From contig CAWDKL010000002.1 in assembly GCA_963802745.1 (NCBI GenBank), positions 47,164 to 111,163 on the forward strand: a stretch of DNA of 64,000 nt. The letters run 5' to 3'. The translations under genes and the position numbers were made by a program. Under the pieces are notes generated by a model. The model worked only from the letters and a program-made list of their open reading frames with translations, was not told the DNA's origin and did no database searches. Positions 10,356 through 20,050 of this stretch are shown one piece after another (position 1 is the first letter of the stretch; each line of letters opens with the position of its first letter). This stretch comes from JAJPKK01 sp963802745. GTDB taxonomy: Bacteria; Pseudomonadota; Alphaproteobacteria; Rhizobiales; Xanthobacteraceae.

Positions 10356-12150
10356 TCACTGCGGCAAATTCAGCCGAATGTGCAATTCCCGCAGCTGCTT
10401 TGCCGTTACCTCCGACGGCGCGCCCATGAGCAGATCCTCGGCTTTCTGGTTCATCGGGAACAGCACGACCTCGCGCAAATTCTCCTCGCCGCACAAGAGC
10501 ATGACGATGCGGTCGACGCCGGGCGCGATGCCGCCGTGCGGCGGGGCGCCGAGCGAGAGGGCGCGCAGCATGCCGCCGAATTTTTGCTCCAGCACGCTCT
10601 CGTCATAGCCGGCGATGGCGAAGGCTTTTTTCATCACATCGGGGCGATGATTGCGGATGGCGCCGGACGACAGTTCGATGCCGTTGCAGACGATGTCGTA
10701 CTGGATCGCCTTGAGGCCGAGAATTTTATTGTGGTCGTTGGCATCGAGGGCCAAAAATTCTTCCGGACTCATATTGGGCATCGAGAACGGATTGTGGGAG
10801 AAATCGATTTTTTTCTCCTCCTCGTTCCATTCATACATCGGGAAATCCACGATCCAGCAGAAGTCGAAGCGGTTGCGGTCGATCATGCCGAGATCGGTAC
10901 CGACTTTGGTGCGGGCGAGCCCGGCAAATTTCACGAAATCCTTCGGGCGGCCGGCGACGAAGAACACCGCGTCGCCGACACCGAGTCCAAGCTGGGCGCG
11001 GACCGCCTCGGCGCGCGCAACGCCGATATTCTTCGCGATCGGCCCGGCGCCGCCCTCCTCACCTTCGCGCCAAAAGATATAGGCGAGCCCTGGCTGGCCC
11101 TCACCCTTGGCCCAGTCGTTCATCCGGTCGCAGAAAGCGCGGTTGCCGCCCTTAGCGGCAGGAATTGCCCACACCTCGACGGTCGGGTCCGCTGCGATCA
11201 TGCCGGCGAACACCTTGAAGCCGGAGTCGCGGAAATGTGCGGTCACGTCCTGCATGCGGATCGGGTTGCGTAGGTCCGGCTTGTCGGTGCCGTAGGCGCG
11301 CAGCGCCTCCGCGTAAGGGATCAGCGGAAATTTCGGCGTCACCGGCTTATCCTCGCCGAATTCCTCGAACACGCCGCGCAGCACCGGCTCGACGGCGGCG
11401 AACACATCATCTTGGGTGACAAAACTCATCTCGATGTCGAGCTGATAGAACTCGCCGGGCGAGCGGTCGGCGCGGGCGTCCTCGTCGCGAAAGCACGGCG
11501 CGATCTGGAAATAGCGGTCGAAGCCCGACACCATGATCAACTGCTTGAATTGCTGCGGCGCTTGCGGCAGCGCATAGAATTTGCCCGGATGAATGCGCGA
11601 CGGCACCAGGAAGTCGCGCGCGCCTTCCGGGCTCGAAGCGGTCAGGATCGGGGTCTGGAACTCGAAGAAGCCCTGCTCCTTCATGCGCCGTCGCAGCGAA
11701 TCGATGATGGCGCCGCGCTTGATGATGTTGGCGTGCAGGCGCTCGCGCCGCAGGTCGAGAAAGCGGTATTTGAGGCGAATCTCTTCCGGATACTCCTGGT
11801 CGCCGAACACCGGCATGGGCAATTCAGCGGCCGGCCCCAGCACCTCGATCTCGCGCGCAAACACTTCAATGTCACCGGTCGGCAGGTCCGGGTTGTCGGT
11901 GCCGGCGGGGCGACGCCGCACCAGGCCGTCGATCCGGACCACCCATTCGGACCGCAGCTTTTCGGCGGTCCGGAACGCGGGCGAGTTCGGGGTCGGCGAC
12001 CACTTGGGTGAGCCCGTAATGGTCGCGCAAATCGATGAACAGCACGCCGCCATGGTCGCGGATGCGATGGCACCATCCCGACAGCCGGACCGTGGAACCG
12101 ATGTGGTCGGCGCGCAGCGCGCCGCAACTATGGGTACGATAGCGGTGCAT
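10356..12150 (-). CDS. aspS: Aspartyl-tRNA synthetase (reading frame broken by one base)
   Basis: Class II aminoacyl-tRNA synthetase charging tRNA-Asp. The N-terminal OB-fold starts at ATG 12150 (MHRYRTHSCGAL, LSGWCHRIRDHGG, LFIDLRDHYGLTQ) in one frame; the rest (SPAFRTAEKLRSEWV through LNLPQ) is in another. The two join cleanly if one base is removed from the GGGG run at 11989-11992, giving VADP-NSPAF as in homologues. Downstream signatures are intact: QTPILTASSPEGARDF, FRDEDARADR (motif 2), GAD insertion domain, and APGVDRIVML (motif 3). Total length, about 597 residues, fits bacterial-type AspRS. Because aspS is normally essential, a sequencing error is the likeliest cause. Alphaproteobacterial enzymes of this type are often non-discriminating. 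Confidence 0.93.
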
Positions 12151-12395
12151 CAAATCCTCGAAATGTGCGTCGAGCCTGCGACGGGCAGCCGAGCCCGCAG
12201 GTTCGTCACGTGGTTCGTCGTTCGCTTGAAGCGAGGTGTAACCGACCGCGGCGCCAATGCAAACACCTCCGGCCGCCGCCGCGACCGGCCGCGACCGTCG
12301 GCCGGCTCGATCATCCAGCCTGTGTCGGAAGACCGTTGGAGCGTCGCAGTCGCTGGTAGATCACCCGGAGGTTCCGGGTCGTTTTGCTACACGGA

Positions 12396-13124
12396 TCAAT
12401 TGCCGCCGTCGCCCTTGCCGCGGACCAATGCAGCGATCTCTTGCGGCTTGAGCAAGATCAGGCCGCCGCGCTTGGGCGCGATCAACCCGCGCTTCGCCCA
12501 TTGCCGGAGCACGCGGTTGACGCTTTCGCGCGCCGTACCGAGCATCTTGCCGAGTTCGTTCTGGGTAATCCTCAGCTCGTTGTTCCCTGGGCCGGTGGCG
12601 CTCTCGGCGGCAAGTCGCAGCAGCAGTCGGGCAAGCCGCGCCGGCAAGTTGAGAAACACCACCTCCTCGAGGCGCGTGCTCACGAAGCGCAACCGCTCGC
12701 ACAGCAGCTCGATGAGCTTCATCGCCAATTTGGGTTCGCTCTCCATGAATGCGACGAAGTCACGGCGCTCGATCGCGACCAAATCGCAGTCGCTTGCCGC
12801 TATGGCATCCGCGGTGCGCGGCTGTCCGTCGAGAAGTGCAATCTCGCCAAATACCTCGCCCGGGTGGAGGAGATTGAACGACGTTTCGCGCCCATCCTCC
12901 GACGGCGCCGCGATCTTCACGGTTCCACAGCGTATTGCGTAGAGGGCATTACCGGGATCGCCCTTCTCGAAGATGACCGTACCGTTGGCGGCCTGCCGGC
13001 GGCGCGCGTAGGAGGCGAGCCGTTTGAGCTGCTCCGGGGCGAATTCGCCGAAGATCGGGTGATCCTTGAGCAGCGCAATCGTGTCGAACGGCTTATTTTG
13101 GCTCGCAGCCATCGGCTTGGACAC
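12396..13124 (-). CDS. Crp/Fnr-family transcriptional regulator
   Basis: A 242-residue regulator. The N-terminal cyclic-nucleotide-binding-like beta roll spans about residues 20-135 (HPIFGEFAPEQL, IFEKGDPGNALY, HPGEVFGEIALLDGQPRTADA). A dimerisation helix follows, then a winged helix-turn-helix around residues 180-235 (ITQNELGKMLGTARESVNRVLRQW). The phosphate-binding-cassette-like motif FGEIALLDG-x-PRTA is close to the cAMP-binding form RTA, so a small-molecule ligand rather than an Fe-S cluster is likely; the N-terminal cysteines of FNR are absent. It is transcribed away from the CoA-transferase operon with a 314-base divergent region between them, so control of that operon is possible but not shown. 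Confidence 0.9.
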   Translation of the reverse strand: MSKPMAASQNKPFDTIALLKDHPIFGEFAPEQLKRLASYARRRQAANGTVIFEKGDPGNALYAIRCGTVKIAAPSEDGRETSFNLLHPGEVFGEIALLDGQPRTADAIAASDCDLVAIERRDFVAFMESEPKLAMKLIELLCERLRFVSTRLEEVVFLNLPARLARLLLRLAAESATGPGNNELRITQNELGKMLGTARESVNRVLRQWAKRGLIAPKRGGLILLKPQEIAALVRGKGDGGN

Positions 13125-13438
13125 GGGGAGAGCCTCGAGGGACTGGATGTGGGCAGGACGGAACGGAAGGTGCGCGAGGCAGCCATCCGGCGCGCTTCGG
13201 CCCGCGGTTCGTCGGCCGAGCCCGGCAGAATTACTATTGCCGGAGCCGCTCGTCAGTCAAACACAAAGACCCATGGTTCGGCGAACGAGGTTCTCCGTAC
13301 ATCGAAAGGCGCTTTGCGCGCTGATCCGGGCGACCGATCGTCCCCCGCAAGCGCGGCTCATTGAGTTGTGCGGGATTTGACCCGCGCCGGGTCGCCGCCT
13401 AAATAGCCCGCCACCAGCGCAGCCCGGAACCCCACCCG
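13125..13438. other. Divergent intergenic region (crp-type regulator / CoA-transferase)
   Basis: No supportable gene is seen in these 314 bases. The region must hold the promoters for the regulator on the minus strand and the CoA-transferase genes on the plus strand. I did not find a convincing TGTGA-N6-TCACA or TTGAT-N4-ATCAA palindrome. Confidence 0.5.
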
Positions 13439-14308
13439 ATGTCTCAATTCATGTCCCTCAGCGATGCCGTGGCGGCGCATGTTCGCGACGGCGACGCGGT
13501 GGCGATGGAAGGATTTACCCATCTCATCCCGCACGCGGCCGGCCATGAGGTGATCCGCCAGCGCCGCCGTCATCTGACCCTCATCCGCATGACGCCGGAC
13601 CTGATCTACGACCAGCTGATCGGCATGGACTGTGCCGACAAGTGCGTGTTCTCCTGGTGCGGCAATCCGGGTGTCGGGTCGCTGCACCGGATGCGCGACG
13701 CCATCGAAAATGGCTGGCCGCACCCTCTCGCCTATGAGGAGCATTCGCACGCCGCGATGGCCAATGCCTTCGAGGCCGGCGCCGCCGGCCTGCCGTTCGC
13801 GGTGTTCCGCGGCTATATCGGGGTCGATCTGCCGAAGGTGAACCCCAACATCCGCACCATCGTGTGCCCCTATACCGGGGAGAGCCTCGCCACCGTGCCG
13901 GCGATCCGTCCCGATGTGGCGATCATCCATGCGCAGCGCGCCGATCGGGCCGGCAACGTGCTGATCGAGGGCATCGTCGGGGTGCAGAAGCAGGCCGTGC
14001 TGGCGGCGAAGCGCTCAATCGTCACGGTCGAGGAAATCGTCGAGGATTTCGGGATGCGCAGCCCCAATGCGGTGATCCTGCCGTCCTGGACCGTCAGCGC
14101 CATCGCTGTGGTGCCGGGCGGCGCGCATCCATCCTATGCGCACGGCTATTACACGCGCGACAACGCAGCCTACAAGAAATGGGACGAGATTTCCCGCGAC
14201 CGCGACAGCTTTTTGGCCTGGATGCAAGCCCATGTGCTCGATGCCGGGCCGGCGGTGTTCGCGGCGCATCGCGATCGGCTCGCCGTGGCGACGAGGGGTG
14301 CCGCATGA
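13439..14308 (+). CDS. CoA-transferase, subunit A (GctA-like)
   Basis: A 289-residue class I CoA-transferase alpha chain. The family start is seen in LSDAVAAHVRDGDAVAMEGFTHLIPHAAGHEVIRQ, the glycine-rich CoA-binding region in FSWCGNPGVGS, and a later HAQRADRAGNVLIEG segment typical of the SugarP_isomerase-like fold. The catalytic Glu of this family is in the partner subunit, which follows immediately with an ATGA overlap. Together they would move CoA from one acyl-CoA to another carboxylic acid in the cytosol. It resembles glutaconate CoA-transferase and the IpdA subunit of steroid ring-opening enzymes; substrate cannot be assigned. Confidence 0.85.
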   Translation: MSQFMSLSDAVAAHVRDGDAVAMEGFTHLIPHAAGHEVIRQRRRHLTLIRMTPDLIYDQLIGMDCADKCVFSWCGNPGVGSLHRMRDAIENGWPHPLAYEEHSHAAMANAFEAGAAGLPFAVFRGYIGVDLPKVNPNIRTIVCPYTGESLATVPAIRPDVAIIHAQRADRAGNVLIEGIVGVQKQAVLAAKRSIVTVEEIVEDFGMRSPNAVILPSWTVSAIAVVPGGAHPSYAHGYYTRDNAAYKKWDEISRDRDSFLAWMQAHVLDAGPAVFAAHRDRLAVATRGAA

Positions 14309-15081
14309 GTGAGAAATTCACCCCGACAGAGATGATGACGGTTGCGGCCTCGCGCGCGCTGAAGTCGAGCGACGTCTGTTTCGTCGGCATCGGCATGCCG
14401 TCGGCGGCTTGCAACCTCGCCCGCCTGACGCACGCGCCCGACATAGCACTGATCTACGAATCCGGCACCATCGCCACCAAACCCGCCATCCTGCCGCTGT
14501 CGATCGGCGACGGCGAATTGTGCGACACCGCGCTTACCACGGTTTCAGTGCCGGAAATGTTTCGCTACTGGCTCCAGGGTGGCCGCATCACGGTGGGATT
14601 TTTGGGTGGCGCCCAGATCGACAAATACGCCAACCTCAACACCACGGTCGTGGGCCCCTATGCCCACCCGAAGGTGCGGCTGCCAGGCGGCGGCGGCGCC
14701 CCCGAGATCGCCGTCTCGTGCGGGGAAATTTTCATCACCATGACGCAGGGCAAGCGCAGCTTCGTGGAGAAGCTCGATTTCGTCACCTCGCTTGGCCATG
14801 GCGAGGGCGGCGATCACCGCGCCCGCCTGGGCGTGAAGACCAAGGGGCCGACCCGCCTCATCACCGATCTTTGCGTGTTCGAACCCGACCCGGACAGTAA
14901 GGAAATGACCGTGGTGTCGATCCATCCAGGCGTGACGCGCGAGGCGATCGATGCCGCCACCGGCTGGCAGGTGAAATACGCGCGCGCTCCCGCCGTCACC
15001 CCCGCCCCATCCGCCGACGAACTTGCGGTACTGCGCGAGTTGCACGCCCGCACAAGGCGCGCCCATGGCGGAGCGGCTTGA
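14305..15081 (+). CDS. CoA-transferase, subunit B (GctB-like)
   Basis: About 258 residues, starting at ATG 14305 inside the stop of subunit A. It has the family pattern FVGIGMPSAACNLARLTHAP followed by LIYESGTIATKP, whose Glu matches the position of the catalytic residue that forms the glutamyl-CoA intermediate. Further conserved stretches are GFLGGAQIDKYANLNTT and PGGGGAPEIAVSCGE. The long open frame upstream (from 13864) is a shadow of subunit A. The complex should be an A2B2 or (AB)n heteromer. A clear catalytic Glu argues for a true CoA-transferase. Confidence 0.86.
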   Translation: MSEKFTPTEMMTVAASRALKSSDVCFVGIGMPSAACNLARLTHAPDIALIYESGTIATKPAILPLSIGDGELCDTALTTVSVPEMFRYWLQGGRITVGFLGGAQIDKYANLNTTVVGPYAHPKVRLPGGGGAPEIAVSCGEIFITMTQGKRSFVEKLDFVTSLGHGEGGDHRARLGVKTKGPTRLITDLCVFEPDPDSKEMTVVSIHPGVTREAIDAATGWQVKYARAPAVTPAPSADELAVLRELHARTRRAHGGAA

Positions 15082-15274
15082 GGTCGGTCAACCCGCCTCC
15101 TCGCAGCCTCCGCTTCAACAACCGGCGCAGCCAATCCCACAACCGCTCCCGCTTCGCGCCAGGCAGTTCGTCCGGTTCATCGCTATTGGGTCGGCGAAGA
15201 AACCAATGGTGCGGGAGGTGTTTTTGAGGGGCTCCCCGCTGCCGCAACTTCAGCGACCGATGCGCCGCGCGTTT

Positions 15275-17885
15275 TCATTGTCCACGCGCGGCTTCATCAG
15301 CAGCGGCGGCATGCCGGGGCGGTCCCATCAGAAGGGGCTGGAAAAATACCGCGGCGGTCATCGTGCAGGCCAATGCCAGGGCCATCAACTCCCCCATACT
15401 GGAGGTGCCGGGATTGCTCGAAAACCACAGACTGCCGAAGGCGGTCGCGGTGGTCATGGCGCTAAACAGCACCGCGCGGGTCAGGCTGGATTGCAGCAGG
15501 CCGGTTTTCCCTGCCCTCCACGCCATAATATAGTAAATCTTGAAAGCGACACCGACGCCCAGCAGCAACGGCAAGGCAATAATATTGGCGAAGTTCAATG
15601 GAAGATGGAAAACCACGCAAAGTTCCAAAGTGACCATTCCGGCGACCAGCAACGGGATCAGCGTCAGCAGCACGTCGCCGACCCGGCGCAGTGCGACGAA
15701 CAGAATGACCGTGATCGCCGAGAGGGCGAAGGCGCCGGATATGATGAAGGCGCGGATCACGGTTTTTCCGGACTCGAACAGCAAGACTGCCGGACCGGTG
15801 GCCTGCGGCGCGATGCCGAGAACCGCGGTGACGAAGCTGCGCAGCGTATCGGTGTTCTCAGGATCGCCTTTAGGCAAAACCTCGATGCGGTAGCGACCAT
15901 CCGGAGCGACCCATTCCCTTGCAATTTCCGACGGAAGCGTGCCGATGCTGACTCGCTGGGGCTGAAGCTCCTGGCGCAATTGGTTGAGGGACTGTTTCAG
16001 CGGTTCGACAATCGCAGATTGTGCCCGCGCTCGCGCCGACGGCTCTGCTGCGGCAAGCTTCGATAACAGTCCGGCCAGCCGCCGCGCCGCATCCGCACCG
16101 GCCGTATCGCCGCTTGCTGCGCTCTTCGACAAACTCTCGGACGTACCGGAGAGGTCGCTGATGTTATCCTGATCGGTCGGCGGTTCCTCGACCTTCTCCG
16201 GATTTAAGGAGGCATCGATCTTTGCTGCCGCAGCATGAATAAGCTTAATCTTTTCATCCTGATCTTGGGGAACCAAGCTGCTGAGCGTCATGGTCTGAGA
16301 AACCTGGGGCAACGCCCCGATTCGATGCGCCATGGCGTCGGCGCCGGCGAGGTCGTTCGCTTCGATCTCGATCGCGTTTGCGCCCGTCTGTGGATCGTTT
16401 CTCAACTCCAGATAGGTTGCCACCGATTCGACCTTAGGGTTCTGCAGATGCAGCGGATTGAAATCGAATGGCAGGTAAAGAAGCAGCGGCGAAGCCAGCG
16501 TCACGGCCAAAATCGTGATCGCGACGATCGGCACACGATGCCGCTCCATGAAACGATCCACCGGCGCGAGCACCACAAGTCCGAGCGGGTTCGGTTCGCC
16601 TCCTGGGTTGAGAACCGTCAATAGGGCGGGCAAGAGCGTAATGCTGGCAAAAAACGCAATCACCATCCCGATGCCGGCAATTTCGCCGAGCTCGGAAAGA
16701 CCCAGATAGGCGGTCGGCATAAACGATATGAAATCCCGCAGTGATCGCCACGGTGGCAAGCGCCAGTGGAATGCCAGCCTTGGTAGCTGCGCTGTGCAAA
16801 GCCGCACCAAGGTCGTGATGCTCATGGCGCTCGGCGCGATAGCGCACGCTGAACTGGATTGCGAAGTCAACGCCGAGGCCCACGAACAATGTAAAAAAGG
16901 CAATCGAGATCAAATTGAAGGCGCCGACCAGAAACAGACCCGCCGCCGCCGACATTGCAAGGCCCGCGGCGACAGTCACCACCACCGCCAGGACAATTCG
17001 GATGGAACGTAGAGCAAGCCATAAGATCGCCAGCACGATCGCCAGCGACAAAATGACGGTGACTCCCATGTTCTGTTTTATCGTGCCGAACTCGTCGTCG
17101 TTCATCGGAATGGGTCCAGTCTGCCGGACCCGTGCCTGGAACAGGGTGTCGAGCTTTAGCCCGGATGCAATGTTTGAAATCGCCTCAGTTGCGGCACGAC
17201 CGGGCCGCAACGCCGTGAAATCGAGTATCGGCTGGACTTGAATAAAACGCCGCAGGTCCTGTGGCGTGGGAGGCCGGCCTTCCGCCAAACTACGCCAGGA
17301 GAAACTCGCCGGCCGGCCGGCCAGTACCGCCTCAAGCGTATCACTGGCCATGGTCATCGGCAGTACCAAGTCCCCAAGCTTTATCTCGCCACGATCGACC
17401 CCGAGCAAAGCCAGCGACAGCGCATCCAGCGATCCTCTTAAGCTGGGATCGGCCGCAAGCGTACCGAGAAGTTCTTCCGCCCTACTCAACCCGGAGGTGA
17501 TCCGGGCAACATCGGCTTTGGGAAGAAACAACAACCCATTTCGCTCAAAGAAACTGCCGGCTCCGGGCTCGGTGACGGCACGAAATCGATCGGTATGCTG
17601 ACGCAACGCTTCTGCGAGACGGGCGGCGGCCTGGTCGGCTAGTTCCGGGGTTGGAGCCTCGACCACAACAATTATTCCCCGTTGCGGGAAATCCCTGAGA
17701 TAGCGCGCACCCCTTTGGGCCCATGGCAGGTCCGGCGAAATCAAGTCATTGACATCGGTGGTGATGGCGAAATGCCGGACCACGTAGAACGACGACCCCA
17801 GCGCCAAAGCAAGGAACGTAGCGACGACAGACCACGGCCGTCGCTTGCAGAACATGACCAGGTCAACAATGAAGGACTTTATCAT
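15275..17885 (-). CDS. hpnN: Hopanoid-type RND transporter, HpnN-like (frame broken by one base)
   Basis: A MMPL/RND-superfamily inner-membrane exporter of about 870 residues. The N-terminal part (from ATG 17885) has a first membrane helix, then FAITTDVNDLISPDLPW, typical of HpnN, a periplasmic loop, and the first block of helices (VILSLAIVLAILWLALRSI, FTLFVGLGVDFAIQFSVRYR). The remainder (SFMPTAYLGLSELGEIAGIGM to the C-terminus) is in another frame. Removing one base of the AAA run at 16731-16733 restores AITAGFISFMPTAYLG. The second half repeats loop plus helices (IIALPLLLGVGVAFKIYYI), as expected from internal duplication. HpnN moves hopanoids from inner to outer membrane; hopanoid genes themselves are not in this window. 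Confidence 0.85.
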
Positions 17886-18120
17886 TGATCATCGAACCGG
17901 TTTTGACCGGGCACATGACGCGGCCGATGCGACGTTGACCAAGGTGCGGTTAGGCGCGATTACAAATCGAAGCGCGTGCAATTAAACTGTCGATCCACCA
18001 TGGCGGGCCGATACTGCAGACACGCTGAACGCCACGGCCGGCCGCTGATAGGGATAATGCGGAATGCGCGATGCATGTTCATCCCGCCTCATTGATGCAT
18101 AGGACATCGCATTCCTGTGC

Positions 18121-18366
18121 TCAGCGTTTGGCGCTTTCAATAACCCGCTGGCATGCGGGATGCAGCTCGCGCACATTTGCCTTTAGGCAATCCGCAATGG
18201 CAAGATCATCCTGAATTCCCCGGCAATGCCGCAACACATCGATGCGGCATGCGCGTTGCTGTTCAGGAGTTCCCCTGTGGGCCCCTTCGGCGAGTACCGC
18301 GCCCGGACACAACGCCAATGAAAGCAAGGTAAAACGCACATAGCGGCCGACCTGCTGCGTACACAC
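18121..18366 (-). CDS. Small secreted cysteine-rich protein
   Basis: 81 residues from GTG 18366. A signal peptide (RFTLLSLALCPGAVLAEG) is followed by a short mature domain with four cysteines in the order ACRIDVLRHC...DCLKANVRELHPAC, matching the single cysteine-rich-repeat pattern (C-x6-C, then CL, then AC) found in many small exported alphaproteobacterial proteins and in GLG1-type repeats. A GGGAGAG stretch precedes the start. Role unknown, presumably periplasmic with disulfides. Confidence 0.68.
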   Translation of the reverse strand: MCTQQVGRYVRFTLLSLALCPGAVLAEGAHRGTPEQQRACRIDVLRHCRGIQDDLAIADCLKANVRELHPACQRVIESAKR

Positions 18367-18722
18367 GAGATCTCTCCCATATTGCGTGCTCCATTAACCG
18401 CCATTGCGCCTCATGGTTCCGTCTACTTCCGTTGAATCGTGTCGCCCGATCGGACAGCGCCCGCCGAGGGGCGAGCAGGTGCGCTCCACCGCGCTCGCAG
18501 CGGGCGTGCGCTACACACTGCGATCAGGGCCAAGGTATCGGCGACGATTATTGGCCGCGTTCGATGCGGCAGCGCGACGATACCGTCATCATAGGCCCTG
18601 ACCCATGGCCGCGCCGATGCCGGCCGGTCCGCATCACACCGTCCCGCATCACCGTATCGACACGATGCCGCCCGCGCGGTATATGATGATCGTGACCGGC
18701 AGATAAGACGAAAGAACGAGCC
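18367..18722. other. Intergenic, no gene seen
   Basis: About 356 bases between the small Cys-rich gene and the VOC gene. Open frames here have no convincing ribosome site or protein-like composition. It holds the divergent promoters of both flanking genes. Confidence 0.5.
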
Positions 18723-19721
18723 ATGAATGACAGGGCGGGCGGTTCAAGGGTGATGTCGCGCAGGAGCGCCTTGCTGGCGCTGTCCGCCACCATGGTGTCT
18801 CCGGCTTTGCGGGCGCAGCCGGCGCGGCCGGTCATTCGAACCCGGCGCTTGAACAATGTCATGATGTCGGTTTCCAATCTGGAGCGCTCGGCTGCGTTCT
18901 ACGCAAAACTGTTTGGGCCGCCGGTGCGGCAGAGCGATACGGTGGTGTTCCGCGTCGGCGACGGTCCGCATTTCTTTGGGTTGACGCCGGTGAAGGCCGG
19001 CGCCAAACCGGATTTTCTGTCCTACGGCATGACGGTCGTGGATTTCGATGCCGAGCGGGTGCTGCGCACGCTTGCCGATCTCGGCATCAGCGGCGCGCAG
19101 ATCACGCGGCGCGGCGACACGCCGGAACTGTTCGTGCCGGACGCCGACGGCATCAAGATTCAGCTGCAGGACACCCGCTACGGTTACGGCACGGGTGTCT
19201 TGGGCGATGTCATCCCGCCGGCGTCCGCCGCGGCTACGAAGCCGGTGTTCGCGATCAAGACCCTCAACCACGTCACGCTCACCATCGCCAACGGCGCGCG
19301 CGAGAAGGCGTTCTACGACACCGTGTTCGGCCTTCCGGTGCGCGCCATGCAGGGCGACGGCGTGACGCTGGCGATCGGCGAGGGCACCGACGGCATCGTA
19401 TTCAACCCAAAGGTCAACAACCCCAAAGCGGTGCCCGGCGTCAATCACGTCTGCTTCACCATGGAGAATTTCGACGCCGAGCGGGTGATGGCGACGCTGG
19501 TCGATAACGGTTTCGAGCCGATCGAAACCGGAATTCCGGCGCTGGTGAAACCCTTGACGTGCCGGGTGCGGTGGCGCCAGCGCGCCAATAATGGCGGCGG
19601 TCCGACCAGCCCGCTCGGCACCCCGGAGCTGTATTTCACCGATCCGGACAATCTGCGGATTCAGCTGCAAGACGTTAGTTATTGCGGCGGTTCCGGCCGG
19701 CTCGGGCAAATCTGTCCTTAG
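18723..19721 (+). CDS. Exported two-domain VOC (glyoxalase-fold) protein
   Basis: 332 residues. The N-terminus has a twin-arginine-type signal (MSRRSALLALSATMVSPALRAQ). The mature part has two vicinal-oxygen-chelate domains, about residues 40-160 (LNNVMMSVSNLERSAAFYAKLFG ... PDADGIKIQLQDTRYG) and 180-330 (LNHVTLTIANGAREKAFYDTVFG ... DPDNLRIQLQDVSY). These are pairs of beta-alpha-beta-beta-beta modules that usually bind a divalent metal; a metal His is likely in the second domain (LNHVTL) while the first has LNNVM, so metal binding may be partial. It precedes the cytochrome/beta-propeller gene on the same strand, separated by a compound repeat. Substrate unknown. Confidence 0.8.
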   Translation: MNDRAGGSRVMSRRSALLALSATMVSPALRAQPARPVIRTRRLNNVMMSVSNLERSAAFYAKLFGPPVRQSDTVVFRVGDGPHFFGLTPVKAGAKPDFLSYGMTVVDFDAERVLRTLADLGISGAQITRRGDTPELFVPDADGIKIQLQDTRYGYGTGVLGDVIPPASAAATKPVFAIKTLNHVTLTIANGAREKAFYDTVFGLPVRAMQGDGVTLAIGEGTDGIVFNPKVNNPKAVPGVNHVCFTMENFDAERVMATLVDNGFEPIETGIPALVKPLTCRVRWRQRANNGGGPTSPLGTPELYFTDPDNLRIQLQDVSYCGGSGRLGQICP

Positions 19722-19769
19722 AATCCCTTTAGACTTTGCCGTCCACGCGGCGCCGACGATGCGCTCGCC

Positions 19770-19935
19770 CCCTCTCCCCACGGTGTTCTTCACACCGTGG
19801 GGAGAGGGTCGGGGTGAGGGGCAGGAACGCGCGAGGGCCTTCGGACATCGTTTATGAACGCGGTCGCGTCGTCTGCGCCCGCATCTGCCCCTCACCCCAA
19901 CCCTCTCCCCATCGTGAAGAACGATGGGGAGAGGG
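19770..19935. repeat. Compound palindromic element, copy 1 (two hairpins within an outer inverted repeat)
   Basis: Hairpin 1 (19770-19808) has stems CCCTCTCCCC/GGGGAGAGGG; hairpin 2 (19901-19935) has the same stem ends around ATCGTGAAGAACGAT. Between them GGGGTGAGGGGCAG (from 19811) pairs with CTGCCCCTCACCCC (19885-19898), so the unit can fold as a cruciform with hairpins at both ends. A second copy of the same architecture is at 62641-62820. Confidence 0.88.
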
Positions 19936-20050
19936 GGTCCGCCCTTGCGACGCGCCAAGAGTCCCGCCATGGTGCGTCCGGAGAGATCATCGGCCCGGCC
20001 GCGCGCTTTTGCGCTGCCGGCGGCTTTATCTATGGAGGAACCGCAACACC

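Noticed and set aside
14996..15247. Minus-strand frame with a basic amphipathic segment (RLWDWLRRLLKRRLRGG)
   Set aside because: It overlaps the CoA-transferase 3' end, follows the hpnN stop in the same frame and has no ribosome site.
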